A stretch of DNA of 43,564 nucleotides from a virus: the IMG/VR virus record IMGVR_UViG_3300048590_000037, positions 1 through 43,564 of that record; one strand, given 5' to 3'. The translations under genes were made by a program, and so were the position numbers. The notes under the pieces are model-generated. The model searched no databases. It was given only the letters and a program-made list of their open reading frames with translations, and was not told the DNA's origin. How positions within the stretch are numbered: the stretch's first letter is position 1; every line of letters begins with the position of its first letter. Below, piece after piece: positions 1 to 7,297 of the stretch.

Positions 1-643
1 GAAGCTTCCTTCCATCCAAAGCAGGAATCATCCCTGACTCCGCTATCTTGGCTACTTTGTCTCTGAGTTTCGCCAAAGCGGGCATGGCTTTAAGAAACTT
101 ATCTAAAAGTCTCTTTCCTTCTGCCGCACCGCCCCCGACAATAGAGCCAATCTTTTCTGCCCCTGCTCCATACAGAAAAGCATAAATAAAAGTTTTAGCT
201 TGGTTCCTAGTAGAAAGTCCAGCCATCTTTTGATTGCGCGTATGTACGTCTGTGCCATCCTCTTGCTTGCCTGATACGACAGTCTCTATGTAGGAAGCAT
301 CGCCCATATAGTGGGCCAGCATCCTCAATTCCAGACCAGATGCGTCAATACCGACCAAGACACGATCAGGACTACTAGGAATCCAAAGACTTCTACATTG
401 TTCCCCATAAGGCTTATCGGTAGCCGGAACCTGTGCCATATTAGGATTTGAGTGAGTACACCTGCCAGAAATAGCACCACAGGAAATAACAGAGCCATGC
501 ACAAAGCCGTTTTCATCAACTAGCTCCAACCATTTGCGTAATTGAGCGATACGCTTATTCAGAGTGAATAAGTTAGCCAGTGTACCTACCTCTGGCATTG
601 TTTTTTTCAATTCTTCCAGAATCTCATCATTTACAACAGGCTG
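1..643. repeat. Left copy of the terminal overlap
   Basis: Aligns without gaps to 42922-43564 with 26 mismatches. The reading frame is continuous when the copies are superposed, so one genome turn is 42921 bp. Confidence 0.97.
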
Positions 644-1417
644 AGATTTAGGTTTCTTATTGGCTGTGGATAGCTTCTTCTTTGAGTTTCCCGGATCAGT
701 CCACAGCGCAGGCTTCCATCCACGTTTAATCAGTCTATCCGCTACTTGTTGCCTGCTAGCAGGATTGAACGGAACAATCTTTGTCTTTGTTTTTAATTGG
801 ACAACTGTAGGTTCGTAATAGTGCTCTACCTCGCTTTTCAGAACAATGGCGATAGTCTCCCAATCACGAAGAAGGCTTCTAGCTTCATCTACATCAAACT
901 TGAAGCCATGTTTTTCTTGCTTATCCAGAGCAACACGATAAAGATGTTCAATCTCTAGAGACTCCATAGAGAATTTGTCTTTTTGGTATTGCTCGTAAAG
1001 ATAGTTATATACTTTTTCTGTGAGCTTTACGTCTTGGACGCAATACTCAATCATCTTCTCCGTCAAACCGTTGTCGAAGTCTACGAAGCTTCCTTTTGGG
1101 CTTCTCAGTATCCTCCCCCAATTCTCCAGACTGTGCCCTCCCTCTAGGGCGGGATTCCAAAGCCTTGACATTACGAGAGTGTCTATACAATTCGTCAAAG
1201 AAATTTCCATCTTCCACAATTTGTTTAGGATCGGAACGTCGAAACTCAGCAGATTGTGTCCGATAAATATGTCGCATCCTTCGATCAGCTTCTTTAGTTC
1301 TTCGCGGTTTGTTGCCCATTCTACTTTGCCACTCCCAATGTCAGAAACCGCCACCATCCAAATGACGGTGGCGGCTCTGTTCGTCTCGATATCAATAATC
1401 TTAGCCAGATTTGTCAT
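1..1417 (-). CDS. Family A DNA polymerase (T7 gp5-like), N-terminal 472 residues; continues at right end
   Basis: Replicative DNA polymerase with proofreading. Reading leftwards from the ATG at 1417, the 3'-5' exonuclease domain shows DIETN (D9, E11), GHNLLSFD (D60) and YCVQDVKLT (D129). The polymerase domain shows motif A DASGLELR with D358 and motif B RNQAKTFIYAFLYG. The frame runs off base 1 and continues at 42921, where motif C (HDE) lies; the joined protein is 568 aa, against 704 for T7 gp5. The start overlaps the previous gene by 17 bp. Motif B carries Tyr at the position equivalent to E. coli Phe762, as T7 does. Function is certain from motifs; the T7-like grouping rests on close similarity around motifs A and B. 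Confidence 0.95.
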   Translation of the reverse strand, partial: MTNLAKIIDIETNRAATVIWMVAVSDIGSGKVEWATNREELKKLIEGCDIFIGHNLLSFDVPILNKLWKMEISLTNCIDTLVMSRLWNPALEGGHSLENWGRILRSPKGSFVDFDNGLTEKMIEYCVQDVKLTEKVYNYLYEQYQKDKFSMESLEIEHLYRVALDKQEKHGFKFDVDEARSLLRDWETIAIVLKSEVEHYYEPTVVQLKTKTKIVPFNPASRQQVADRLIKRGWKPALWTDPGNSKKKLSTANKKPKSQPVVNDEILEELKKTMPEVGTLANLFTLNKRIAQLRKWLELVDENGFVHGSVISCGAISGRCTHSNPNMAQVPATDKPYGEQCRSLWIPSSPDRVLVGIDASGLELRMLAHYMGDASYIETVVSGKQEDGTDVHTRNQKMAGLSTRNQAKTFIYAFLYGAGAEKIGSIVGGGAAEGKRLLDKFLKAMPALAKLRDKVAKIAESGMIPALDGRKL

Positions 1418-1781
1418 TTGCAACGAGATTCTTCAGCTTCTTGAAATCCTTCTTAAAGGAAATTGCAGTCATATCCACTTTATATTGGAAGTGTTCCTCG
1501 ATTGCGTCAAGGATATCCTCCACAATCCACTCAGGTTCCGACCAACCGACATTGACCTTGAAAGACTTGCCACTCGCAATCTTCAACGTCGCACAGGCTC
1601 GCCCCAATGCCCTGTTATAAGCGTCTTTCTCGGAGCAGATAGCCAGTGCCACAGTGCGCCTGTTGTTCTCATCGGGCCGAGAATACGCGATAGTAACCCC
1701 GCCTTTGGGTTTGAGTTCGTCTCGGTAAAAGTCCGAATAATTCCAACGACGCAGATGGATAAATTTCAGGGAATTCATCAT
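1401..1781 (-). CDS. Hypothetical protein between primase-helicase and polymerase
   Basis: Protein of 126 aa that I do not recognise. I chose the ATG at 1781 (MMNSLKF) because a purine-rich ribosome-binding site (AAGAAAGGAAAG) lies just upstream; a longer reading to 1823 would overlap the preceding gene. It has mixed charge, a basic N-terminus (HLRRWNYSDFYRDELKPKGG) and a Lys-rich C-terminus (FKKDFKKLKNL), no membrane segment and no clear catalytic motif. It sits 10 bp after the 81-aa gene and overlaps the polymerase start, so it is translated within the replication operon. A replication accessory role is only a guess from position. Confidence 0.75.
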   Translation of the reverse strand: MMNSLKFIHLRRWNYSDFYRDELKPKGGVTIAYSRPDENNRRTVALAICSEKDAYNRALGRACATLKIASGKSFKVNVGWSEPEWIVEDILDAIEEHFQYKVDMTAISFKKDFKKLKNLVANDKSG

Positions 1782-1791
1782 CTTTCCTTTC

Positions 1792-2037
1792 TTAATTAAA
1801 TTGCGTAGGGACCGGATCGGCAATCACGCCGAGTTCACGGTACTTATCGTCAATGGCCCTTGCCGTCGGCATCGCGTCATCATAGAGCGTTGAGAGCAAC
1901 GCTTGACATTCGGCAGTAGTTTCCACCAGTCGCATTGCTTCTTTGGTAGTCATGAGCAAGGCTCGATAGAAATCGATTTCCTCGGCCATGTTGTAGATCA
2001 GAATGTCTTTGTCGGTAGAAGCGGCATAGTTTCTCAT
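1792..2037 (-). CDS. Hypothetical protein, 81 aa
   Basis: Small, mostly helical-looking acidic protein (IYNMAEEIDFYRALLMTTKEA). The ATG overlaps the stop of the primase-helicase gene in an ATGA arrangement, indicating translational coupling. I recognise no family motif. It lies between primase-helicase and polymerase in the replication operon. The coupling and frame make it a credible gene; function unknown. Confidence 0.75.
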   Translation of the reverse strand: MRNYAASTDKDILIYNMAEEIDFYRALLMTTKEAMRLVETTAECQALLSTLYDDAMPTARAIDDKYRELGVIADPVPTQFN

Positions 2038-3656
2038 AGTGTAATCTCCTGTTGGGTTGTTTCTACCATTCGTCCAGTAGAGCGATCATAGTAGCATGAG
2101 CAAGCTGGACCTGTCAAGCCAGAGAAGCGGTTTTTTAGCACTCTGATGTATGTAGTGTTGCGTTCTTCCTCATCTTCGGCCTGTGCATTGCGTTCCAGAC
2201 CAATTACGATATCCGACAATTGAGCAATGCTGCCGGAACCCCTTAGCTGCGATAAAGACGTTACAGCGCCTTCTTCATGGCCCTTGCCATCTGGTCGCTT
2301 AAGGTGAGAGACGATGAATAAAGCAATGTTGGTTTCTTGCACCAGCATCCGTAGCTTAGTCATAATCTCATCTAAAGCCTTACGCTCATCACCACTTTCT
2401 TGAGCGGAAACAATAATAGAAACGTGGTCTAGAAAGATATATTCACAGTCTAAAGCCTTAGCCATATACCTTACCCTGTTGACAATGTTATCAACAGATG
2501 TACTACCGAAGTGGTCGAATAGAAAAATCCTTCCAGTACCTAAAGTAGCATCAAATGCTTCTCTTTTTTCTTCCTCAGTCACAACTACATTGGGAAGGTG
2601 TAGGGGCTTATTAGCTGCCAATCCCATTAGAGATTTGGCAGTCTTAGTAATGGATTCCTCTAACAGCAATAGCCCAATATTAGACTTGGTATTATTCAAG
2701 ATATGAAACGCTGTCTCTTTCACCACTTGAGACTTGCCAAGTCCTGAGCCTGCCGAGAGTGTAACCAACTCCCCTTTCCTGATTCCATAGGTAAGCTCGT
2801 TGATCCCACTGAATGGGTAGAAGCAATCTGCCTCGGCTGTGGCTTTTGAGACAAGCTCCCATAGTGTGTTGCCGGCAACGATACCGTCCGGTACAAAGGT
2901 TTCAGCTTTCCACCAATCAGAGCCATATGTGCCACTCGCATTATTTAATAGATATTCATTAGCATCCTTGAATGAATCTGAAGGCTTAAGAATTTTAGCC
3001 TTCGACCCAAACAATTCTGCTACCTTCTTTGCTGCTCGTTGTCCTGCCTCATCATCATCGAAACTAATTACAATCTTTTCAAAGCTATCCAACCATTCAA
3101 AAGAATCTTTACAATCGCTCAAGGCCCCTTCTGCTCCTGTCTTTACGGACACAACAGGATATTTGCTACCTAACATCTGATAGGCAGCCATTGCATCAAA
3201 CTCACCTTCGCAAATTGTGACAGCCTTTCCGCCTTTTGTAAAGGCTTGTTGTCCGAATAGACCAGCAGCTTTGGGAGTTCCTTCATAGAAGAACCGTTTG
3301 ATGTTTTTATTTCTAAGCTTTAGTCCTACAATTTCCCCATCGCCCTGCACAAAAGGGAAATAGAAAAACTTGTCATCCACTACCACACTATATTTCTTGA
3401 AGGTATCTCTGTGAATACCTCTGAATTCCTTTGGGTTGTCTGGAGTAATACTATTAAGGAAATTGTCTAGAATCTCTTGAGAGATAGGTTTAGCTGCTAG
3501 CTTTTGATTATCCATTGACCCTCTTTGCATTAATTTATTATACCCACAAGAGAAGCAATGGAACCACTCACTACCGTTCTCTTTTTGGTAGATATGGCCC
3601 GCATCGCTACTCTTGCATTTAGGATTGATACACTTCAGCCGTGAGGCTAGCAACAT
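2034..3656 (-). CDS. Primase-helicase (T7 gp4-like)
   Basis: Bifunctional replication protein of 540 aa that primes lagging-strand synthesis and unwinds DNA. An N-terminal zinc-binding domain has cysteines at 9, 14, 34 and 37. It is followed by a TOPRIM primase core (TICEGEFDAMAA; acidic ISFDDDEAG). The C-terminal RecA/DnaB-type helicase domain has Walker A GSGLGKSQ, Walker B YIFLDHVSII and a later conserved segment GSGSIAQLSDIVIGLERN. Domain order and length match T7 gp4 (566 aa). Its start overlaps the RNA ligase stop by one base (TAATG), so the two genes are co-translated. Confidence 0.95.
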   Translation of the reverse strand: MLLASRLKCINPKCKSSDAGHIYQKENGSEWFHCFSCGYNKLMQRGSMDNQKLAAKPISQEILDNFLNSITPDNPKEFRGIHRDTFKKYSVVVDDKFFYFPFVQGDGEIVGLKLRNKNIKRFFYEGTPKAAGLFGQQAFTKGGKAVTICEGEFDAMAAYQMLGSKYPVVSVKTGAEGALSDCKDSFEWLDSFEKIVISFDDDEAGQRAAKKVAELFGSKAKILKPSDSFKDANEYLLNNASGTYGSDWWKAETFVPDGIVAGNTLWELVSKATAEADCFYPFSGINELTYGIRKGELVTLSAGSGLGKSQVVKETAFHILNNTKSNIGLLLLEESITKTAKSLMGLAANKPLHLPNVVVTEEEKREAFDATLGTGRIFLFDHFGSTSVDNIVNRVRYMAKALDCEYIFLDHVSIIVSAQESGDERKALDEIMTKLRMLVQETNIALFIVSHLKRPDGKGHEEGAVTSLSQLRGSGSIAQLSDIVIGLERNAQAEDEEERNTTYIRVLKNRFSGLTGPACSCYYDRSTGRMVETTQQEITL

Positions 3657-4552
3657 TAGAAAAGCTCCGGTTTAATATTCTTTACCTTTTGAAAAGCGAA
3701 TTGCTTTAGAGCCTTGAAATTGACAGAACCTAACTTGATAGCTTTAAGGTTGCTGTACAATTCTTCTGTCATCATACAGTAGAAACAGGTTTCCAGCAAG
3801 CGAGGGATAAACTTGTTTTGCCAGCCACCTTCAGCAGTTACGATCTTGCTGAATTCTTTTTCAACAAGCGCCTCAGTGATACAGGCATCAACTAGAATTT
3901 CTTCATTACACATTGTACCTACAGAGGGAGGATCACCAGCAGATACGTGCTTTTCCTTGAATTCCGTCAACACCAGTTTAGCCCAAGTTTGACGACCAAA
4001 CTTATTGATGAAATCATAATTCTTGATTACGATTCCCTCGCCAAATTCCTGTTCGTCTTTCAGCAAATAACGGATATCTCTAGCTTCCTTGAGATACATG
4101 GAAGAATCCCCATTAAGGACTTTCTTGTAGCAGGGAATAAAATCAAGATTAGCTGCTTTCAACAGCGGTTGATAATCCTCATACCGCAGGAAAACTCCAG
4201 ACTCGTTATTCATTACGTCAAAGACGTAGAACCTTTTCCAAGCATCTTCCCTGTATCCTGTCAGGGTATGAGGGACAAGCCACTCGCCATACAGACGAAG
4301 ATTAGGATAGCGGTAGAGAAAATCTCGATATGGCTCACCGTATTCAGTACGAAGTAGCGTATTGAGGAAGCCAGCATTGTCATTTTCGAAAGTAAGAATA
4401 CGGTTACGAGAACCGCCAAATAAATCACCGTCAACATTCCAGAGTGAAGCATTCGTCCCATCAATTTTTGGAAAGACATGGGTTTCTCCTAGTTCGATGT
4501 TTTCGACTTCCACGTTGCCAAGCTTTTCAAGATGAGGGTATCGAATGAACAT
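3656..4552 (-). CDS. ATP-dependent RNA ligase, Rnl2-like nucleotidyltransferase
   Basis: Seals RNA (or nicked duplex) ends through a lysyl-AMP intermediate. Motif I is KIDGTN with the nucleophile at K29. Later motifs are LYGEW (E90), RFYVFDV (107-113), EGIVIK (172-177) and WAKLV (190-194), in the order and spacing of the covalent nucleotidyltransferase superfamily. KIDGTN and the compact 298-aa size fit the Rnl2/RNA_ligase family better than replicative DNA ligase. The C-terminal 100 residues are variable and unassigned. The genome has no other ligase, so a role in nick sealing cannot be excluded. A P-loop kinase and a phosphoesterase with fitting activities lie upstream in the same arm. Confidence 0.88.
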   Translation of the reverse strand: MFIRYPHLEKLGNVEVENIELGETHVFPKIDGTNASLWNVDGDLFGGSRNRILTFENDNAGFLNTLLRTEYGEPYRDFLYRYPNLRLYGEWLVPHTLTGYREDAWKRFYVFDVMNNESGVFLRYEDYQPLLKAANLDFIPCYKKVLNGDSSMYLKEARDIRYLLKDEQEFGEGIVIKNYDFINKFGRQTWAKLVLTEFKEKHVSAGDPPSVGTMCNEEILVDACITEALVEKEFSKIVTAEGGWQNKFIPRLLETCFYCMMTEELYSNLKAIKLGSVNFKALKQFAFQKVKNIKPELF

Positions 4553-4561
4553 TCTATTCTC

Positions 4562-4981
4562 CTATTGCTGTGGCGGTTTCAAAACTGCTGCCTGACCACC
4601 GATGAAGTACGGAACATAGATTTTCTCACCAGCAGGCGGACAAGTCAAGTCCGCTAATGGAAAAGGCTTTAGTCCTGTTAGAGCATTGACCCATGAAGAT
4701 TGCATACTGTTGGCAAAGCACAACTGAGCTAGTGCATAGTAGACAGTAATGTTGTAGGCATTCTCCATTACGTTCATACGGGTTTTTAGCATAGCCACTT
4801 CAAGCTCTAATGCTTGGACCCTGTTCGTTAGCGCTCCTATCTGCTCAGTATGTTGATTGAGCTTTGCTGTCTGAGCAGCAATATATGGCTGAAGGTCTTG
4901 CCACTTAGTTATAGTAACATTCTGAGCGTTACCTACACTGAAGATTGCTAGCAATAGAATAAATATTACAAACTTCATCAT
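4562..4981 (-). CDS. Secreted or periplasmic coiled-coil protein, unknown function
   Basis: Protein of 139 aa beginning with a signal-peptide-like segment (MMKFVIFILLLAIFSVGNAQ, likely cleavage after GNA). Residues about 35-75 form a heptad-rich coiled coil (LTNRVQALELEVAMLKTRMNVMENA). Two cysteines (CFANS and LTCPP) follow in the C-terminal part, which is Pro-rich. The start overlaps the upstream 82-aa gene in ATGA. Export to the envelope is inferred from the signal peptide. A spanin-like role is conceivable, but no lipobox is visible and it sits far from the lysis genes. Confidence 0.75.
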   Translation of the reverse strand: MMKFVIFILLLAIFSVGNAQNVTITKWQDLQPYIAAQTAKLNQHTEQIGALTNRVQALELEVAMLKTRMNVMENAYNITVYYALAQLCFANSMQSSWVNALTGLKPFPLADLTCPPAGEKIYVPYFIGGQAAVLKPPQQ

Positions 4982-5226
4982 AGGATTGGTGGAAGGTTAA
5001 TTGAACCGTCATCACCATTAGGATTGGTTGGCTCAGGGGCAGGGGATGGTGCAGGCGCACTAGCACCCATCACAAATAATTGAATATCATCCAGAAGATT
5101 CTTTTCTTCAGAATCAACTGAAGCTAAGGTATTTGTTTTATCTTCTAATTGCTTAATCCTGAGCACCAACGGCTCAACGGTTTTAGCAATTAGGGATTTT
5201 ACTGCTGTTTCAAATGCTGTTTCCAT
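4978..5226 (-). CDS. Hypothetical coiled-coil protein with Pro-rich tail
   Basis: Protein of 82 aa: an N-terminal amphipathic helix (TAVKSLIAKTVEPLVLRIKQLEDKT) followed by a low-complexity Ala-Pro linker and a Gly-Asp stretch. The start follows GGAGTAAAT, a good ribosome-binding site embedded in the end of the upstream gene, and its stop overlaps the next start (ATGA). Coupled with the coiled-coil secreted protein downstream, so the two may form a complex; this is inference only. No family recognised. Confidence 0.7.
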   Translation of the reverse strand: METAFETAVKSLIAKTVEPLVLRIKQLEDKTNTLASVDSEEKNLLDDIQLFVMGASAPAPSPAPEPTNPNGDDGSINLPPIL

Positions 5227-5228
5227 AT

Positions 5229-5465
5229 TTACTCCATATCAAAGTCTTGAGAATCATCATAGCCGACAGTACGCCAGCGAATGATATCATTCTCTGGATC
5301 AACTAAGGGATAATGATTCCAGTCGAAGTCTGAAGCGGCCGCGTACCCAATAAATCCGTCACGCAATTCAACTTCTACAAAAACATCGTAGGGCACTGGC
5401 CTACTTCCACTAGTATGTTCGTTCCATTCCCCATTCAGCTTTAATTCAAGCGTAGTATTCATCAT
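5229..5465 (-). CDS. Hypothetical acidic protein, 78 aa
   Basis: I chose the ATG at 5465 (MMNTTLELKLNGEW), which has an AAGGAGAAGAAT ribosome-binding site; a longer reading to 5579 would run across another gene. The protein has alternating hydrophobic strands (TTLELKLNGEW, YDVFVEVEL, FIGYAA) and an acidic C-terminus (DDSQDFDME), suggesting a small beta-rich fold. It overlaps the 49-aa gene by 20 bp in another frame. Function unknown. Confidence 0.65.
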   Translation of the reverse strand: MMNTTLELKLNGEWNEHTSGSRPVPYDVFVEVELRDGFIGYAAASDFDWNHYPLVDPENDIIRWRTVGYDDSQDFDME

Positions 5466-5595
5466 ATTCTTCTCCTTCGTATTTGTAAATTTTAGACAGC
5501 CTATCGTAGTAGCGAGCTTCTTCTTCCATTTCTTTAATGAGTTCGTCAGGGTCCAATCCATAATCTTCATCAAAGTCAAAGTAGTCGTCAGTCAT
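5446..5595 (-). CDS. Very acidic 49-aa protein
   Basis: Short gene reading MTDDYFDFDEDYGLDPDEL and ending EGEEYDEYYA, with about a third Asp and Glu plus many Tyr. It has its own ribosome-binding site (GGAAAGGAG) inside the end of the upstream gene and starts 1 bp after that gene's stop. Small acidic phage proteins of this type sometimes mimic DNA or bind host factors, but nothing here shows a target. Confidence 0.6.
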   Translation of the reverse strand: MTDDYFDFDEDYGLDPDELIKEMEEEARYYDRLSKIYKYEGEEYDEYYA

Positions 5596-5596
5596 G

Positions 5597-5803
5597 TCAA
5601 TACTCCTTTCCTTTCAGTCTGCTTTTTATAGCAGCAAAATCCAAATCCTGCTCTTTCATTTGTTCAATAAATCTTTCAGCCTCCATTAAAGAATAGAATT
5701 CTTTATAATAAAACCAACCAGAAAACCACCAGCTCTTACCTTCAACACGATAAGTTATACACTCTATGTGCTTCACAGGAATTATTCTATATTTAATTTT
5801 CAT
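5597..5803 (-). CDS. Hypothetical protein, 68 aa
   Basis: Basic small protein with an aromatic-rich centre (GKSWWFSGWFYYKEFYSL) and a helical C-terminus. The ribosome-binding site AGGAGT overlaps the end of the GC-rich gene upstream, so this AT-rich gene is read immediately after the GC-rich island ends. No recognised domain. It is the first ordinary-composition gene downstream of the island. Confidence 0.65.
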   Translation of the reverse strand: MKIKYRIIPVKHIECITYRVEGKSWWFSGWFYYKEFYSLMEAERFIEQMKEQDLDFAAIKSRLKGKEY

Positions 5804-5805
5804 TG

Positions 5806-5958
5806 CTAACTCCTAAGCGCATCGCACGCAGCGTTGTAGGCTATGCGCAGTTCGGCAAGCTGCCGGCGCAGTTTCGTGAACCCATCGCCTAGCCAATCGC
5901 CGCGCATCGCTTCCAGCGCCTCGCTCACCTGGGCGAGCGCGGCTTGTGCGTCAGTCAT
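5806..5958 (-). CDS. GC-rich small helical protein, 50 aa
   Basis: Reads MTDAQAALAQVSEALEAMRG through a basic helix (LRRQLAELRIAYNAACDALRS). The start overlaps the stop of the 88-aa gene (ATGA), so it is coupled to it. Its GC-rich codon use groups it with the two genes upstream and not with the AT-rich gene downstream. Function unknown. Confidence 0.6.
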   Translation of the reverse strand: MTDAQAALAQVSEALEAMRGDWLGDGFTKLRRQLAELRIAYNAACDALRS

Positions 5959-6221
5959 GCTGCCTCCCTTGCCTTGAGCATTGCGTCGGCCTGCTGATAA
6001 CGAACCTTCGATGTAAGGGCGAAGCGTTCTTCATTGGTCAGTCTCGTCCACCACGAATAAAAGTCAGTTCCCGACATTTCACAAAGACCCGCCGCCGTAA
6101 GAATTTCTGCGACGCCCGGTTGCGAGGAATGGATCGCCATGTAATCGCGCAGGGTCATGCCGCCCGTATAGTTATGCTGCCCGTCATGCGGGAATGCAGG
6201 CCCGCCGTCATTGATGCTCAT
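5955..6221 (-). CDS. Burkholderia-type phage hypothetical protein (GGPAFP / MTLRDY family)
   Basis: Protein of 88 aa opening MSINDGGPAFPHDGQHNYTG followed by GMTLRDYMAIHSSQ, a pattern I recall from small accessory proteins of many GC-rich proteobacterial phages, of unknown function. The C-terminal half is helical (TNEERFALTSKVRYQQADAML). It overlaps both neighbours in ATGA style. Codon use is clearly GC-rich, unlike the core genome, consistent with recent import. Confidence 0.75.
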   Translation of the reverse strand: MSINDGGPAFPHDGQHNYTGGMTLRDYMAIHSSQPGVAEILTAAGLCEMSGTDFYSWWTRLTNEERFALTSKVRYQQADAMLKAREAA

Positions 6222-7123
6222 TGCTGCCTCCCGAGTGCGCGGATAGCGTCGGCGCAGTCCGCCGCGCCATCAGCTTTCCAGTCATAACGTCCGTCAGTGC
6301 AGCCATCGGCACAGCGGCGCAACTCGGCTGCTGTTTCAATGCACTCCTGCGCCGCCCGTTCATACGCTGCGCGCTGAATCTCGGCGATCCGCTCATCCGT
6401 CAACGGCTCGCGCTTCGCCATAGCGAGTTCGCGCTTCAACTCACAGACAGCGGCCTGCGCATCCTTGATCGACTGATCGAGACCGACCGCTTCGGTATGG
6501 TGCCCTCCATCGCAATGGATGACTGCGAGCAGATCGCGCAGGGGTTGGTTGCGCTTCGGCTCGCCCGACGCAGCCCTGCATTCGCTTAGTGCGTACTTAC
6601 GAGCGCACGGAACAGGCGGGCTGTCGTCCGGGTGGCAGGTGCAAGGACGCGGATCGCTCACCGGCTCGGCCTGCGATGCGGCTGGCGCAGCGGCAATCAT
6701 GGCGCTATACCAGTTCGCGTGGTCCGCGTCAGGAGAACACCCCGGTGCGTGCCAGTCATAGCCGTCCATCATTCCGACCGCGCTCAACATCTCTGGCGTC
6801 GGCTCCACTGGCACCCACTTCCACCCGGCGGGTGCGGCTGGCGCAGGGTGCGTGTAGAGTGGTTCGACCCATCCGACGTGATTCGGGTTTCGACGATTCC
6901 ACTCGTCGGCGTAATCCTCGTTTAGCTCATGGGCGCGGTAGTCGTAATTTCCCTCGCCGTCGAATGTTCTCCACGCCACCGGCTTCGCATCGGCGCAGGC
7001 GCGCAGGTAGTCGGCGGCATCTTCCACCAAGCAAGCGTCGTCGATACCATCGCAGCGAAACTTGAGCCGATCGAGCGCCTCGGCCAGCGCGCGGAGTTCG
7101 TCAGGGGTCAGAATGTCACTCAT
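6218..7123 (-). CDS. GC-rich mosaic phage hypothetical protein, 301 aa
   Basis: A composite protein typical of accessory regions of Burkholderia and Ralstonia phages. Segments resembling such proteins are PVAWRTFDGEGNYDY, EPLYTHPAPAAP and GWKWVPVEPTPEML, then a Cys-rich stretch (RPCTCHPDDSPPVPCARKYA), then a helical region (ELKRELAMAKREPLTDERIAEI) and a C-terminal IRALGRQQ. Composition is strongly GC-rich (38 of 60 bases at 6241-6300). The family is known only as hypothetical. It overlaps the zinc-ribbon gene and the 88-aa gene by 4 bp each. Confidence 0.75.
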   Translation of the reverse strand: MSDILTPDELRALAEALDRLKFRCDGIDDACLVEDAADYLRACADAKPVAWRTFDGEGNYDYRAHELNEDYADEWNRRNPNHVGWVEPLYTHPAPAAPAGWKWVPVEPTPEMLSAVGMMDGYDWHAPGCSPDADHANWYSAMIAAAPAASQAEPVSDPRPCTCHPDDSPPVPCARKYALSECRAASGEPKRNQPLRDLLAVIHCDGGHHTEAVGLDQSIKDAQAAVCELKRELAMAKREPLTDERIAEIQRAAYERAAQECIETAAELRRCADGCTDGRYDWKADGAADCADAIRALGRQQ

Positions 7124-7278
7124 TCTTCTTCCTCCCCATAATCATCGCTTTCATAGGGTTCGATTTCCGCATCACAAATCGGACAGCGGTCGTTGCATGT
7201 ACAGTCCCAAACATCTTCCCATTCGGTATCATCATACGGACAACGGTAATGGTTTAGATAGAGAAGCTTCATCGTCAT
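7120..7278 (-). CDS. Small zinc-ribbon protein, 52 aa
   Basis: Start taken at the ATG at 7278 (MTMKLLYLNHYRCPYDDTEW) after TTTAGGAGAA. Cysteines fall in RCPYDDTEW, DCTCNDRC and CPICDA, a pattern of paired ligands expected to hold one or two zinc ions, followed by an acidic tail (YGEEEE). I recall similar short RCP..TEWEDEWDCTC proteins in proteobacterial phages, function unknown. It is AT-richer than the gene it overlaps by 4 bp and marks the upstream edge of the GC-rich block. Confidence 0.75.
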   Translation of the reverse strand: MTMKLLYLNHYRCPYDDTEWEDVWDCTCNDRCPICDAEIEPYESDDYGEEEE

Positions 7279-7297
7279 TTCTCCTAAACGTGAAGCC

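Larger units (their letters stand above)
5806..7123. other. GC-rich accessory block in the minus arm
   Basis: Three coupled genes with strong GC-rich codon use inside AT-rich surroundings; the edges fall at a gene start and a gene end. Protein styles recall Burkholderia-type phages. No integrase, transposase or flanking repeats were seen, so acquisition by recombination between phages is the likeliest route. Confidence 0.7.

Noticed and set aside
1-643. True direct terminal repeat as in T7
   Set aside because: Packaging repeats are kept identical by replication; these copies differ at 26 sites and lie inside the polymerase gene.
1020-1799. 259-residue plus-strand frame over the polymerase exonuclease region
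   Set aside because: Antisense to a gene with full exonuclease motifs; the sequence is low in recognisable structure.
3656-4552. Replicative ATP-dependent DNA ligase
   Set aside because: KIDGTN, motif spacing and lack of an OB-domain pattern fit the Rnl2/RNA ligase family better, though nick sealing on DNA is not excluded.
6589-7065. Plus-strand Arg-rich frames in the GC-rich block
   Set aside because: Shadows of the 301-aa minus-strand gene, which has recognisable segments and coupled neighbours.
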